The notes beneath the pieces were generated by a model, which was not told where the DNA came from, did not search any database, and worked only from the letters and a program-made list of their open reading frames with translations. Made by a program: the position numbers and the translations under genes. Below are positions 7,796 to 16,517 of a DNA stretch of 64,000 bases, piece by piece. Source of the stretch: Frigoribacterium sp. Leaf263. Lineage in GTDB: Bacteria; Actinomycetota; Actinomycetes; Actinomycetales; Microbacteriaceae. Numbering within the stretch: the first letter of the stretch is position 1; each line of letters starts with the position of its first letter. The DNA is taken from the NCBI RefSeq assembly GCF_001422285.1, contig NZ_LMMO01000004.1, positions 124,631 through 188,630 of the forward strand, written 5' to 3'.

Positions 7796-8893
7796 ATGAC
7801 CACCACGAACTATGCCGTCGCTCCCGGCGAGTACCTCGAGGAGTGGATCGAGGACAACGGTCTCTCTCAGCAGCTCGTCGCGGATCGCCTTGGGTGCAGC
7901 CGTAAGCACGTTAACGAGATTGTGAACGGCCGCACGCCGATCACGGCAGACACTGCCGCGCGGCTTCAGCGAGTTGTGGGTATCCCTGCTGACGCTTGGC
8001 TGCGGTACGAGGCTGCGTACCGGGCAGACCTTGCCCGCATCGCCGATGAAGAACACCTAGCCGACCACTTCGACGATATCCACCCGAGCGCTGCGACGTA
8101 CCTTCGCAGCCTCGGTGCGACGAAGTCCACTAAGCGTGAGCCGGGCAAGTTCGTATCGGACTTTCTTGCGTTCCACCGGTGCGGGACCTGGGACGCCTAC
8201 ACGCACGTGCATGACTCTGCCAACCGTGGTGACTATGCACTTGCCGCGCTCAAGGAGTCGAACGCCACCGTCGACCCCACTTTGCTGTCGAGTTGGTTGC
8301 GGGCAGCCGAGTTCAGCGAGCCGTTTGAACGGGGCCGCTCGTTTTCGTACACGCAGGAGCGCCTGGAGGCCGCGCTACCGGCGCTTCGGCAGCGAACCGC
8401 GACACCCGACGTGCTTATGCTGCACGACGTTGCTGCCATGCTCGCCGACGTCGGCGTGGTGTTCATGGTTGTACCTCCGCCAGCGAACTTCCCGCTGCTG
8501 GGAATGACTCGATGGATCAACAAACGGGTGCCCGTCATCCAGCAGACCGGGCGATGGGGCAGGGATGGCTTCGTTGTATGGACCCTGTTTCACGAGCTTG
8601 GGCACGTGTTGAACGATCCTCGCGGCGAGATGCACCTGGAATATCGGAGTGATAAGAAGCGCACCACGGTCGCGGAGAAGCAGGCCAACACGTTCGCCAT
8701 GCAGGTACTGTTCGGCGAAGACGGCATCGAACCGTTCCGCGGGTTGAGCACCGACCAAGACATTTCGCGACGGGCAGCTGAGATCGGAGTGGCGCCGGGC
8801 GTCGCCGTGCAGCAGATGCACCGCAAGCGATGGCTGCCGTACGGCTACGGGAACCGCCTGTTTGTGGACCTCAGCGGAACTTTCAACGCCTGA
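7796..8893 (+). CDS. higA: HigA-type antitoxin fused to an ImmA/IrrE metallopeptidase domain
   Basis: The 365-residue product begins with a HigA-type XRE helix-turn-helix (about residues 8-75: PGEYLEEWIEDNGLSQQLVA then KHVNEIVNGRTPITADTAARL). Its C-terminal half carries HELGH (residues 266-270) and EKQANTFAMQVL (about 293-304), the zinc-binding pattern of ImmA/IrrE peptidases. A ribosome-binding site AAGGAG lies just before the ATG. The HTH part should repress the operon and neutralise HigB; the peptidase part may cleave the antitoxin or another regulator under stress. The fusion makes it more than three times the length of classical HigA. Confidence 0.88.
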   Translation: MTTTNYAVAPGEYLEEWIEDNGLSQQLVADRLGCSRKHVNEIVNGRTPITADTAARLQRVVGIPADAWLRYEAAYRADLARIADEEHLADHFDDIHPSAATYLRSLGATKSTKREPGKFVSDFLAFHRCGTWDAYTHVHDSANRGDYALAALKESNATVDPTLLSSWLRAAEFSEPFERGRSFSYTQERLEAALPALRQRTATPDVLMLHDVAAMLADVGVVFMVVPPPANFPLLGMTRWINKRVPVIQQTGRWGRDGFVVWTLFHELGHVLNDPRGEMHLEYRSDKKRTTVAEKQANTFAMQVLFGEDGIEPFRGLSTDQDISRRAAEIGVAPGVAVQQMHRKRWLPYGYGNRLFVDLSGTFNA

Positions 8894-9486
8894 CACCGCA
8901 CGGATTAGGGCATTGGTTGGTTTCGGAGACTGAGGAACGCGCTGGAGGTGACGACGCCAGCTTACGAGGATGGCGCATCTCGGCCCCACTTCTTTGCACT
9001 CTGATCAATGGGTCCTTCGTGCCCCACTCCTGGCCACTGTTGTTTCGATACGAAGTCTGATGCGGTCCGGACGTCGCCGTCTTACGGACGATCTGCTGAT
9101 GACACGGTCGAAGGCGCCACGAGTGTCTTCAGTGCGATTATCTGACCCCGGCGGGGCAGACTTGCGCCATAAGCCGGCCCAGCCTCACAAGACGTCGCCG
9201 TTCACCAAGGATTGATCATGTCCGATCGTCGGTCGACAGGCGGACTCCCCGACTGTCGATCGGCCGCCTCGACCCCAGGACACGGATGAAGCGCTTACAC
9301 GTCTCAAATAGCTAGTCCTCGCTGTGTAAAACGACGGAATATCATATGAACGCGTCGAAGATGACCAAGCCTCCTAGGACTCGAGCCGGACGTGGCCCGT
9401 GGGCATTGCCAAACAACGTGTCCATGTCCGTATTTCCGACACGTTAGGTGTCATTCCGAAAAATTTTTTGGCGGACAACCCGCAGC
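8894..9486. other. Gene-free right edge of the accessory island
   Basis: Nearly 600 bases without a supported gene. Short frames at 8970-9215 and elsewhere have no good start signal or recognised product. Sequence from about 9290 to 9480 is AT-rich and includes GACAC-N5-GTGTC (9438-9452) and a palindromic A/T run near 9458-9472 that may end dnaB transcription. No integrase or tRNA remnant was recognised. Confidence 0.5.
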
Positions 9487-10872
9487 CTAGCTAGGCATAT
9501 CCACGAACCGCGAGAACATCCCATGGAACGCCACGGTGATCGTGTCCGTCGGCCCGTTGCGGTGCTTGGCGACGATGAAGTCGGCCTCGCCCTGGCGGGG
9601 GTTGTCCTTCTCGTAGGCGGACTCGCGGTGCAGCAGGATGACCATGTCGGCGTCCTGCTCGAGCGAGCCGGACTCTCGCAGGTCGCTGATCGCCGGCTTC
9701 TTGTCGGCGCGCTGCTCGGGGCCACGGTTCAGCTGCGACAGCGCGATCACGGGCACCTGCAGCTCCTTCGCCATGAGCTTCAGCGCACGCGAGAACTCCG
9801 ACACCTCCTGCTGACGGCTCTCGACGCGCTTGCCCGACGTCATCAGCTGCAGGTAGTCGATGACCACGAGCTTCAGGTTGTGCTGCTGCTTCAGACGCCG
9901 GCACTTCGCGCGGATCTCGACCAGCGTCATGTTCGGGCTGTCGTCGATGAACAGCGGCGCATCGTTGATCCGGCCACGCACCTGGGCGATGTTCGTCCAG
10001 TCACGCGCATCCACCGTGCCCTTGCGCATGTTCTGCAGCGGCACACTCGACTCGGCCGACATCAGACGCATCGCGATCTCGCTGCGCCCCATCTCGAGCG
10101 AGAAGAACACCGACGCCTGCCCGTGCTTGATCGACGCCGCCCGCGCCAGGTCGAGCGCCAACGTCGACTTACCGAGCGCCGGTCGCGCCGCCACGATGAT
10201 CAGCTGCCCGGGGTGGAAACCGTTCGTCAATGCATCGAGCTGCGCGAACCCCGTCGGCACACCCGTCATCTGACCGTCACGACCCTTGGCCGCCTCGATC
10301 TCGTCGATCGCGACCGTCACAGCCTCGTTCAACGGCACGTAGTCCTCGGTCTGGACTCCCCCGGCCACGTTGTAGACCTCGGCCTGGGCGTTGTTGACCA
10401 GGTCGACGACCTCGCCCTCGCTGGCGTAACCCATCTGCACGATCCGCGTGCCGGCCTCAACAAGACGGCGCAGCACCGCCTTCTCCGCCACGATCGACGC
10501 GTAGTAGCCCGCGTTCGCCGCGGTCGGCACGACACCGGTCAGCGTGTGCAGGTACTCGGCTCCCCCGGCCCGCGACAGATCGCCCGACTTCATCAGCTCG
10601 TCGCTGACCGTGATGACATCGGTGGGCTCACCGTGCGAGTACAACCCGAGGATCGCGTCGTAGATGACCTCGTGCTTCGGCACGTAGAAGTCCATGCCGC
10701 GCACCGTCTCGATGACGTCGGCGACGGCGTCCTTGCTCAGCAGCATGCCGCCGATCGTGCTCTGCTCGGCCAGCAGGTCGTGCGGCGGGACGCGGTCCAT
10801 GCCCGAACCCATCGCCGGGCGATCGCGGTCACGCGGCGAATCGCTGGCGATACCGAGTTGGGCGAGCGACAT
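9487..10872 (-). CDS. dnaB: Replicative DNA helicase DnaB
   Basis: This 461-residue protein is the hexameric 5'-3' helicase of the replisome. The N-terminal helical domain (VPPHDLLAEQSTIGGMLLS, residues about 28-46) is followed by the RecA-like motor with Walker A ARPALGKST (about 229-237), a Walker B region LVVIDYLQLM and the arginine-containing C-terminus DTITVAFHGMFSRFVDMPS. I start at the ATG at 10872 because AGGAGG lies just upstream; the open frame continues further but without support. No intein is present. It follows the rpsF operon and has its own promoter region with DnaA-box-like sites. Confidence 0.97.
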   Translation of the reverse strand: MSLAQLGIASDSPRDRDRPAMGSGMDRVPPHDLLAEQSTIGGMLLSKDAVADVIETVRGMDFYVPKHEVIYDAILGLYSHGEPTDVITVSDELMKSGDLSRAGGAEYLHTLTGVVPTAANAGYYASIVAEKAVLRRLVEAGTRIVQMGYASEGEVVDLVNNAQAEVYNVAGGVQTEDYVPLNEAVTVAIDEIEAAKGRDGQMTGVPTGFAQLDALTNGFHPGQLIIVAARPALGKSTLALDLARAASIKHGQASVFFSLEMGRSEIAMRLMSAESSVPLQNMRKGTVDARDWTNIAQVRGRINDAPLFIDDSPNMTLVEIRAKCRRLKQQHNLKLVVIDYLQLMTSGKRVESRQQEVSEFSRALKLMAKELQVPVIALSQLNRGPEQRADKKPAISDLRESGSLEQDADMVILLHRESAYEKDNPRQGEADFIVAKHRNGPTDTITVAFHGMFSRFVDMPS

Positions 10873-11000
10873 GGGGCCTCCTGCAAGAGCTGATCGGGCG
10901 CGTGCCGACGGGCACGAAACGACACTCGGGACTGTTCTACAGCGGACCCCCGACATCGCTGCCCGAACCGCCGCGACCCATCCCCTCCGAGCGCGTGTAC

Positions 11001-11113
11001 ACCATATGGACACCTAGTTCTCCACAGCAAACGAGCCTGTGGATAACTCTGGGGAGAACCCGTGCGAAACGCCGGGAGCGCTTGGGGAGAACTGTGGATC
11101 AACCTGTGGAGAA
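11001..11113 (-). promoter_or_regulatory. dnaB promoter with a cluster of DnaA-box-like sites
   Basis: On the minus strand TTGCTG (11025-11030) and TATGGT (11001-11006) with an 18-bp spacer make a plausible promoter for dnaB. Sites resembling TTATCCACA are present: TTCTCCACA at 11018-11026 overlapping the -35 box, a perfect TGTGGATAA at 11038-11046, TGTGGATCA at 11093-11101 and TGTGGAGAA at 11105-11113. This arrangement suggests DnaA control of dnaB. Confidence 0.5.
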
Positions 11114-11176
11114 AGAGATACTTTACCGCCCTTACCCACCTCTGACCAGGCATTTCGGTTTACTCACCCTGTGTGT

Positions 11177-11206
11177 AAAAACTAGTCTCAACCCGGGGTC
11201 GAGACT
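11177..11206 (-). terminator. Terminator-like hairpin on the minus strand
   Basis: AGTCTC (11184-11189) pairs with GAGACT (11201-11206) across an 11-base loop, and read on the minus strand the hairpin is followed by a T-run (complement of AAAAA near 11177). It lies beyond the rplI terminator, with no protein gene between, so it could be a backup terminator or the end of an unrecognised small RNA. Confidence 0.4.
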
Positions 11207-11401
11207 CCCGATTTGACTTCTGCCTGTGCACAGAGAACTTGACAGGGAGGCGCGGTGACCGATACGGATTCGGCTGCCGTTCAGCTTCCTGTAACCCGGT
11301 CCCACTCCGCCGGCCCGCGCCTCCTCGGCCCCTCAGCAGCCCCTGTGCGCCCCTCTGACGGGCGACGCGCGCGCGAACGACCAACGGTCCCCGGCGCACG
11401 G

Positions 11402-11436
11402 AAAAGCGGCGCCCCTCCCGACAGGAGGGACGCCGC
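11402..11436 (-). terminator. Intrinsic terminator of the rpsF-ssb-rpsR-rplI operon
   Basis: GCGGCG and CCCTCC on one side pair with GGAGGG and CGCCGC on the other, giving a long GC stem; on the minus strand it is followed by TTTT. It lies 19 bases after the rplI stop codon. Confidence 0.85.
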
Positions 11437-11454
11437 TCGACGAAGCTCAGAGAG

Positions 11455-11907
11455 CTACTTGGCCGAGACCACCGTGAGGGTGATCGTGGCGATGACGTCT
11501 TCGCGAAGACGCAGCGTGGCCTCGTGCTCACCGACGAGCTTGATGGCCGAGGGGATCTCGACCTTCCGCTTGTCGATGGTGGCGACGCCCTGCTTGGTGA
11601 CCGCGTCGGCGATGTCGCCGGGGCGGACCGAACCGAACAGACGACCGTCGGCACCGGTCTTGACCGTGAGACGGATCTTCTGGGCCTCGAGGCGGGCCTT
11701 GAGGTCGTGCGCCTCTTCGATCGTCTTCAGCTCGCGGGTCTCGCGGGCCGTGCGGATCTGAGCGACCTGCTTCTCGCCACCACGCGACCACGCCACGGCG
11801 AAGCCCTGGGGGACGAGGTAGTTGCGGGCGTAGCCGTTCTTGACGTCGACGACGTCACCGGCCGAGCCGAGGCCGGAGACCTCGTGCGTGAGGATTACTT
11901 TCGACAT
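11455..11907 (-). CDS. rplI: 50S ribosomal protein L9
   Basis: The 150-residue product has the L9 N-terminal fold [40 protein letters not shown] (residues 1-40), a connecting helix and the C-terminal RNA-binding domain [16 protein letters not shown]9 binds 23S rRNA domain V and helps maintain reading-frame fidelity. It is the last gene of the rpsF-ssb-rpsR-rplI operon, 25 bp after rpsR, and is followed by a strong terminator. Confidence 0.97.
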   Translation of the reverse strand: MSKVILTHEVSGLGSAGDVVDVKNGYARNYLVPQGFAVAWSRGGEKQVAQIRTARETRELKTIEEAHDLKARLEAQKIRLTVKTGADGRLFGSVRPGDIADAVTKQGVATIDKRKVEIPSAIKLVGEHEATLRLREDVIATITLTVVSAK

Positions 11908-11932
11908 GCGTTCTCTCCTAAGTCGGCGCTGA

Positions 11933-12193
11933 TCAGCGGCCGGAGCCGGCGTAGGGGAGAAGCGCCATCTCGCGGGCGTTCTTCACGGCACGGGCGATGA
12001 GGCGCTGCTCCTGGACGGAGACGCCGGTGATGCGACGGGCGCGGATCTTTCCACGCTCCGAGATGAACTTGCGAAGGGTCGCGACGTCTTTGTAGTCGAT
12101 GACGCCGACGCGGATCGACTTCGCGGGAGCGGCGTTCTTGCCGCCCTTGCCGCGGAGGGGCTTGCGGCGGTCGCCGCTGCTCTTTCCAGCCAT
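11933..12193 (-). CDS. rpsR: 30S ribosomal protein S18
   Basis: The 86-residue product carries the S18 core [53 protein letters not shown], which binds S6 on the small subunit platform. A basic Gly/Lys/Arg-rich N-terminus precedes it. No zinc-binding cysteines are present, so this is the zinc-independent (C-minus) type. It sits between ssb and rplI. Confidence 0.97.
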   Translation of the reverse strand: MAGKSSGDRRKPLRGKGGKNAAPAKSIRVGVIDYKDVATLRKFISERGKIRARRITGVSVQEQRLIARAVKNAREMALLPYAGSGR

Positions 12194-12259
12194 TGTGGTC
12201 TGCTTTCAGATGAGAAGAAGAAGTACTGAAGGGGGACGAGGTGCCCTGAGGCAGGGTGC

Positions 12260-12817
12260 CTAGAAGGGCGTCTCGTCGTTGTAGGTGCCGCCGCCGGGGG
12301 TGTTCCAGACGTCGCCGCCCGAGGTGCTGCCACCCTGCGGTGCGGCCGCGGGCTGACCCCACGGCTCCTGCGCCTGACCGCCGCCGACCTGACCCTGCTG
12401 GCCGCCGCCGCGGTTGCCCCCGAAGGAGCCTCCGGCAGCGCCGTCGCGGGATGAGGAGGCGCGGGTCACCTGAGCGGTCGCGTAGCGCAGCGAGGGGCCG
12501 ATCTCGTCGATCTCGAGCTCCATGCTGGTGCGCTTCTCGCCCTCTTTGGTCTCGTACGAGCGCTGCTTGAGCCGCCCCTGAGCCATGACACGGCTGCCCT
12601 TGGTGAGGCTGCTGGCCACGTGCTCGGCGAACTCGCGCCAGACGCTGGCACGGAGGAAGAGCGCTTCGCCGTCCTTCCACTCGTTCGACGCGCGGTCGAA
12701 CGTGCGGGGGGTCGACGCGATGGTGAAGTTCGCGACCGCGAGCCCGTTCTGCGTGTAGCGCAGCTCGGGGTCACTGGTGAGGTTTCCCACCACTGTGATG
12801 ACGGTCTCGCCAGCCAT
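12260..12817 (-). CDS. ssb: Single-stranded DNA-binding protein
   Basis: The 185-residue product has an N-terminal OB fold ([35 protein letters not shown], through about residue 110), a Gly/Gln-rich flexible linker and an acidic tip ending NDETPF, the form of the partner-binding C-terminal tail DDxxPF. It coats ssDNA at forks. It lies between rpsF and rpsR. A copy of the dispersed GGAGGCGCGGGT motif is inside the gene (12455-12466) and is read as part of VTRASS. Confidence 0.97.
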   Translation of the reverse strand: MAGETVITVVGNLTSDPELRYTQNGLAVANFTIASTPRTFDRASNEWKDGEALFLRASVWREFAEHVASSLTKGSRVMAQGRLKQRSYETKEGEKRTSMELEIDEIGPSLRYATAQVTRASSSRDGAAGGSFGGNRGGGQQGQVGGGQAQEPWGQPAAAPQGGSTSGGDVWNTPGGGTYNDETPF

Positions 12818-12820
12818 CGG

Positions 12821-13282
12821 CTACTCGGAGGCCTTCGGTGCGGCGGGTGCGGGCTTCTCCGACGACGCGGCGGCGACCGACGCGGCGGGAGCCGAGGCGG
12901 AGGCAGGAGCGGCGGCGGGTGCGACGGCGGCGTTGGCGGCCTTGCGGGCCGCCTTCTCGTCGGAGACCTTCTTGGCGGCGGCGACCATCGCGATGGCCTC
13001 TTCCGCACGGAGGACCTTCGTGCGCAGCACGGCCTCGGAGAGACCCAGCTGACGGTCGAGCTCGACCGTGGCGGCCGGGTTCGAGGTCAGGTTGACGACG
13101 GCGTAGATGCCCTCGGTCTTCTTGTTGATCTCGTAGGCGAGACGACGGCGGCCCCAGATGTCGACGTTGTCGATCGTGCCGCCATCGTTGCGGATGACGT
13201 TGAGGAACTTGTCCAAGCTCGGGGCGACGGTGCGCTCATCGATCTCGGGGTCCAGGATGACCATCAGTTCGTACTGGTTCAT
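12821..13282 (-). CDS. rpsF: 30S ribosomal protein S6 with a long Ala/Pro-rich tail
   Basis: The 153-residue product has the S6 fold [27 protein letters not shown] through [11 protein letters not shown] (residues 1-95). The tail beyond residue 100 is rich in Ala, Pro, Ser and Lys and longer than in most bacteria. S6 binds S18. A good ribosome-binding site (GGAGGT) precedes the ATG. First gene of the operon. Confidence 0.97.
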   Translation of the reverse strand: MNQYELMVILDPEIDERTVAPSLDKFLNVIRNDGGTIDNVDIWGRRRLAYEINKKTEGIYAVVNLTSNPAATVELDRQLGLSEAVLRTKVLRAEEAIAMVAAAKKVSDEKAARKAANAAVAPAAAPASASAPAASVAAASSEKPAPAAPKASE

Positions 13283-13399
13283 GACTAACCCACCTCCTTC
13301 GGACTTAACGGTCGCAGACGGTCTGCGACAGGAGGGTATTCATGGTCGCGGGGCGCCGTGAGGCGCACGCAACCTTGCAAGGGTAGCCGCTCGCGCCTC

Positions 13400-14881
13400 C
13401 TAGTTCAATGCCTCGTCATCGTCGGCCGGCGGGGGAGTGACGCCGCCACGGGCGCCCGGAACCCCGGTCAGCGCCGCGTTCGCCTCGCTCTGCGCCTGCG
13501 CGAGCGCGTCGGCCACCGAGAGCTCGCCGGTGAACATCCGGTCGAAGATCGGCTCGATGATGCTCTGCGTGCGCCCGTAGATGCCGGTCGGCGCGGCGAT
13601 GGTCGGGCCGTCGTCGATGACGTCGAAGAACGGCCTGACGTCGACGCCCTGCGTCGTCCAGTGGTCGTAGTACCCCTCTTGAGCGCCGAGCACGGCCGGC
13701 ACGGCGGCGCCGTCGGCCCCGATGTGCTTCGCGCCGTCCGTCGAGCCGAGCCACGCGAGCACCTTCGCGGTGTCGTCGCGGTGCGGGGTGTTCGCGTTGC
13801 CCGCGGCGACGATGCCGTTCGTCACGCTGATGCGGCCGGCGGGCCCGGCGGGCATCGGCGCGACGCCCCACTCGAAGTCGGCTCCCGCGTCGACGGGCGC
13901 GAGGCTGTACAGCCCCGACTGGAACAGCGCCATGTTCCCGGCCACGAACTGCTCGCGGCTGTAGTCCGCGTTCTCGTTCGTCAGGACGGCGGGAGGCGCG
14001 ACCCGCGCCTGCTGCACGAGGTCGACCACGTACTGAAAGGCGACCCGCGCCTCCTCGGTGTCGAAGGCGAACGCCGTCGAGTCGTCGTTCTCGAACGCGC
14101 CGCCGGCCGAGGCCAGGTAGTCGTACCAGATGGCCTGCAGGTCGTCGCCGGCGTTGTAGCCGTACTGCACCGGGGTGCCGTCGAAGGCGGGGTCGTCGGC
14201 CGTGTGCCCCGACGCGTCGCGGGTGAGCTTCTTCAGCACGGGCAGCAGCGTGTCGCCCTCGCCGCCGCCGGGCGCCCAGGCGAGCTCGTCGAGCGTCGCC
14301 GGATCGATGCCGGCCTGCTTCAGCAGATCCGCGTTGTAGTAGAGCGCGATGCCGCCGTCCGAGAGCTGCGGCACGCCCCAGAGGTGGCCGTCGTCGGTCG
14401 TGAACTGGTCGACGACCGCGGGGGACCACGCCGCGCGCGAGGTGCGACCGAGCACGCGGTCGATGTCGAACAGCGCGCCCTCGTCGGCGTAGTCGGTGTA
14501 GTTCGAGCTGTTCAGCCAGAAGATGTCGTCGGCCTCGCCCGCTGCGACGTCGTCGGCCAGGGTCGTGAAGTACTCGTCGTAGGGCACGACGTCGACCTCG
14601 ACCTCGATGTCGGGGTTGTCGCGCTCGAACGTCGCGAACGACTTCTCGTAACCGGCGGCGACGGTGTCGTCCCAGACGCGGACGGTGACCGTCGTCTGAT
14701 CCGCCTCGGGTTCCGGACGCGTGGGCCCGGTCTGACCCGAGGTCGACAGACCGAACGCGGTGATGCCGAGGGCCGATGCGGCGACGATCGCGACGCAGAC
14801 GGACCCGGCGACGAGCGCGGAGTTCAAGGGCTTGGGCACCGGTGCAGAGTACCCGGACTCCGAGGAGGCGCGGGTCGGCAC
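13400..14881 (-). CDS. Extracellular solute-binding protein (ABC transporter, family 1), orphan
   Basis: The 493-residue product has an N-terminal hydrophobic segment (about 22-45) without a lipobox, then the family 1 sugar-binding protein fold: TVTVRVWDDTVAAGYEKSFATFERDNPDIEVEVDVVPYDEYFTTL, DIFWLNSSNYTDYADEGAL, LWGVPQLSDGGIALYYNADLLKQAGI and ISVTNGIVAAG. It should bind a carbohydrate outside the membrane. No permease or ATPase gene is adjacent, so it is an orphan. The GTG at 14881 has a weak ribosome-binding site; GTG at 14839, six bases after TACTCT, may be a leaderless alternative start. Confidence 0.85.
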   Translation of the reverse strand: MPTRASSESGYSAPVPKPLNSALVAGSVCVAIVAASALGITAFGLSTSGQTGPTRPEPEADQTTVTVRVWDDTVAAGYEKSFATFERDNPDIEVEVDVVPYDEYFTTLADDVAAGEADDIFWLNSSNYTDYADEGALFDIDRVLGRTSRAAWSPAVVDQFTTDDGHLWGVPQLSDGGIALYYNADLLKQAGIDPATLDELAWAPGGGEGDTLLPVLKKLTRDASGHTADDPAFDGTPVQYGYNAGDDLQAIWYDYLASAGGAFENDDSTAFAFDTEEARVAFQYVVDLVQQARVAPPAVLTNENADYSREQFVAGNMALFQSGLYSLAPVDAGADFEWGVAPMPAGPAGRISVTNGIVAAGNANTPHRDDTAKVLAWLGSTDGAKHIGADGAAVPAVLGAQEGYYDHWTTQGVDVRPFFDVIDDGPTIAAPTGIYGRTQSIIEPIFDRMFTGELSVADALAQAQSEANAALTGVPGARGGVTPPPADDDEALN

Positions 14882-14914
14882 CGTCCTGTGCTCGACGCCG
14901 CCGTCGTGAAGCGG

Positions 14915-16363
14915 CTACTGGCTGCGCGCGCCCCACCAGGCCAGCAGGCGGGCGGTCGCCTCGTCCTCGCCGAGCGGGCCCTCTTCGGTGCGCAGCTCGA
15001 GCAGGAACCGATACGCCTCGCCGACCTCGCGGCTCGGGCCGATGCCGAGCACGCGCTGGATCGCGTCGCCGTCGAGGTCGGGGCGCAGCGAGTCGATCTC
15101 CTCGCGGGCGCGGAGATCGGCGATGCGGGCCTCGAGGTCGTCGTAGGCGAAGCCGAGGCGGTCGGCCTTGCGGCGGTTGCGGGTCGTGACGTCGGCCCGG
15201 GTGAGCATGTGCAGACGTTCGAGCTGGTCGCCGGCGTCGCGCACGTAGCGGCGGACGGCCGAGTCGGTCCAGGCGCCCTCGGTGTAGCCGAAGAACCGCA
15301 GGTGCAGCTCGATCAGACGGTAGACCGCGGCGATGGTGTCGTTGTCGAAGCGCAGGGCCTTCAGCCGCTTCTTCGCGAGCTTCGCGCCGACGACGTCGTG
15401 GTGGTGGAACGTCACGACCCCGCCCGGCTCGAGGCGGCGGGTGGCCGGCTTGCCGCAGTCGTGCAGCAGGGCGGCGAGGCGCAGGGTGAGATCGGGGGCC
15501 TCGCCGGGGTGACGCTCGGCCTCGTAGCCGATCGCCTGCTCGAGCACGGTGAGGCTGTGCTCGTAGACGTCTTTGTGGTGGTGGTGCTCGTCGATCTCGA
15601 GGCGCATGGCGGCGAGCTCGGGCATCACGTGGTCGGCGAGGCCCGTGTCGACCAGCAGGCGGATCCCGGGGGTCGGGGTCGGGGTGCGCAGCAGCTTCGA
15701 GAGCTCGTCGGCGACGCGCTCGACCGACACGATGGACAGGGTGGAGGCGCGGGTCGTCATCGCCTCGCGCACCTCGTCCGACACCTCGAATCCGAGCTGA
15801 GCGGTGAACCGCGCCGCCCGCATCATCCGCAGCGGATCGTCCCGGAAGCTGTCGACGGCCGCGCCGGGGGTCGCGAGCCGCTGCGCCAGCAGATCGTCGA
15901 CCCCGCCGGACGGGTCGACCAGCACCTTCTCGGGCAGCCGCAGCGCCATCGCGTTGACGGTGAAGTCGCGACGCACGAGATCGCCCTCGAGGGTGTCGCC
16001 GAACTCGACGACGGGCTTGCGGGTCTCGCCGTCGTAGACGTCGCTGCGGTACGTCGTGATCTCGACGACCTCGCCGTCGACGCGGGCCGCGATCGTGCCG
16101 AACTGGCGCCCGACGTCCCAGTGGGCCTCGGCCAAGGGCACGACGATCTCGAGGATCTCGTCGGGGGAGGCGCTGGTCGTGAAGTCGAGGTCGTTCACCC
16201 GGTGCCCGAGGAACGCATCGCGCACCGGACCGCCGACCAGGGCGAACTCGTGACCCGCGGCGGCGAAGGCGGCCGAGAGGCGGGCGATGCGGGGGGTGGA
16301 GGCCAGTCGATCCAGGCGCTCGACGGCGGAGGCGACGGTGTCCATGGGCGACCACTTTGCCAT
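14915..16363 (-). CDS. cca: CCA tRNA nucleotidyltransferase
   Basis: The 482-residue product shows the nucleotidyltransferase head FALVGGPVRDAFLGHRVNDLDFTTSASPDEI (residues about 40-70; DLD carries metal-binding Asp), VRRDFTVNAMALRL, the neck segment DPLRMMRAARFTAQLGFEV and an HD domain with LAALLHDCGKP. It adds or repairs the 3' CCA of tRNAs. It is the pcnA-type gene that in actinobacteria sits divergent from the DUF6049-murJ pair, as here. The NUDIX gene often found between them is absent. Confidence 0.95.
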   Translation of the reverse strand: MAKWSPMDTVASAVERLDRLASTPRIARLSAAFAAAGHEFALVGGPVRDAFLGHRVNDLDFTTSASPDEILEIVVPLAEAHWDVGRQFGTIAARVDGEVVEITTYRSDVYDGETRKPVVEFGDTLEGDLVRRDFTVNAMALRLPEKVLVDPSGGVDDLLAQRLATPGAAVDSFRDDPLRMMRAARFTAQLGFEVSDEVREAMTTRASTLSIVSVERVADELSKLLRTPTPTPGIRLLVDTGLADHVMPELAAMRLEIDEHHHHKDVYEHSLTVLEQAIGYEAERHPGEAPDLTLRLAALLHDCGKPATRRLEPGGVVTFHHHDVVGAKLAKKRLKALRFDNDTIAAVYRLIELHLRFFGYTEGAWTDSAVRRYVRDAGDQLERLHMLTRADVTTRNRRKADRLGFAYDDLEARIADLRAREEIDSLRPDLDGDAIQRVLGIGPSREVGEAYRFLLELRTEEGPLGEDEATARLLAWWGARSQ

Positions 16364-16384
16364 ACGGGGCGGTGCGGATCGCCG

Positions 16385-16396
16385 ACCCGCGCCTCC
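16385..16396 (-). repeat. Dispersed 12-mer GGAGGCGCGGGT (intergenic copy)
   Basis: Exact copy in the gap between cca and the DUF6049 gene. It is one of 13 exact copies in the window. Confidence 0.8.
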
Positions 16397-16517
16397 TCCC
16401 CAGGGCTGGTTCCGGGCCTCGACGGGGCCGTCGGGGGCCGCTCACCTCGAACGGCTGGGGACGATTCCCTAGACTCGGCATGCTCGTGCGACCCCGGCGC
16501 CGACGAGCGACACCACT

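Noticed and set aside
8970-9215. Small plus-strand frame ending KTSPFTKD, possible remnant
   Set aside because: No ribosome-binding site and no convincing family match; not reported as a pseudogene.
9438-9472. Hairpin plus A/T palindrome as an attachment site
   Set aside because: No second copy was found at the left edge; it fits better as a weak terminator of dnaB.
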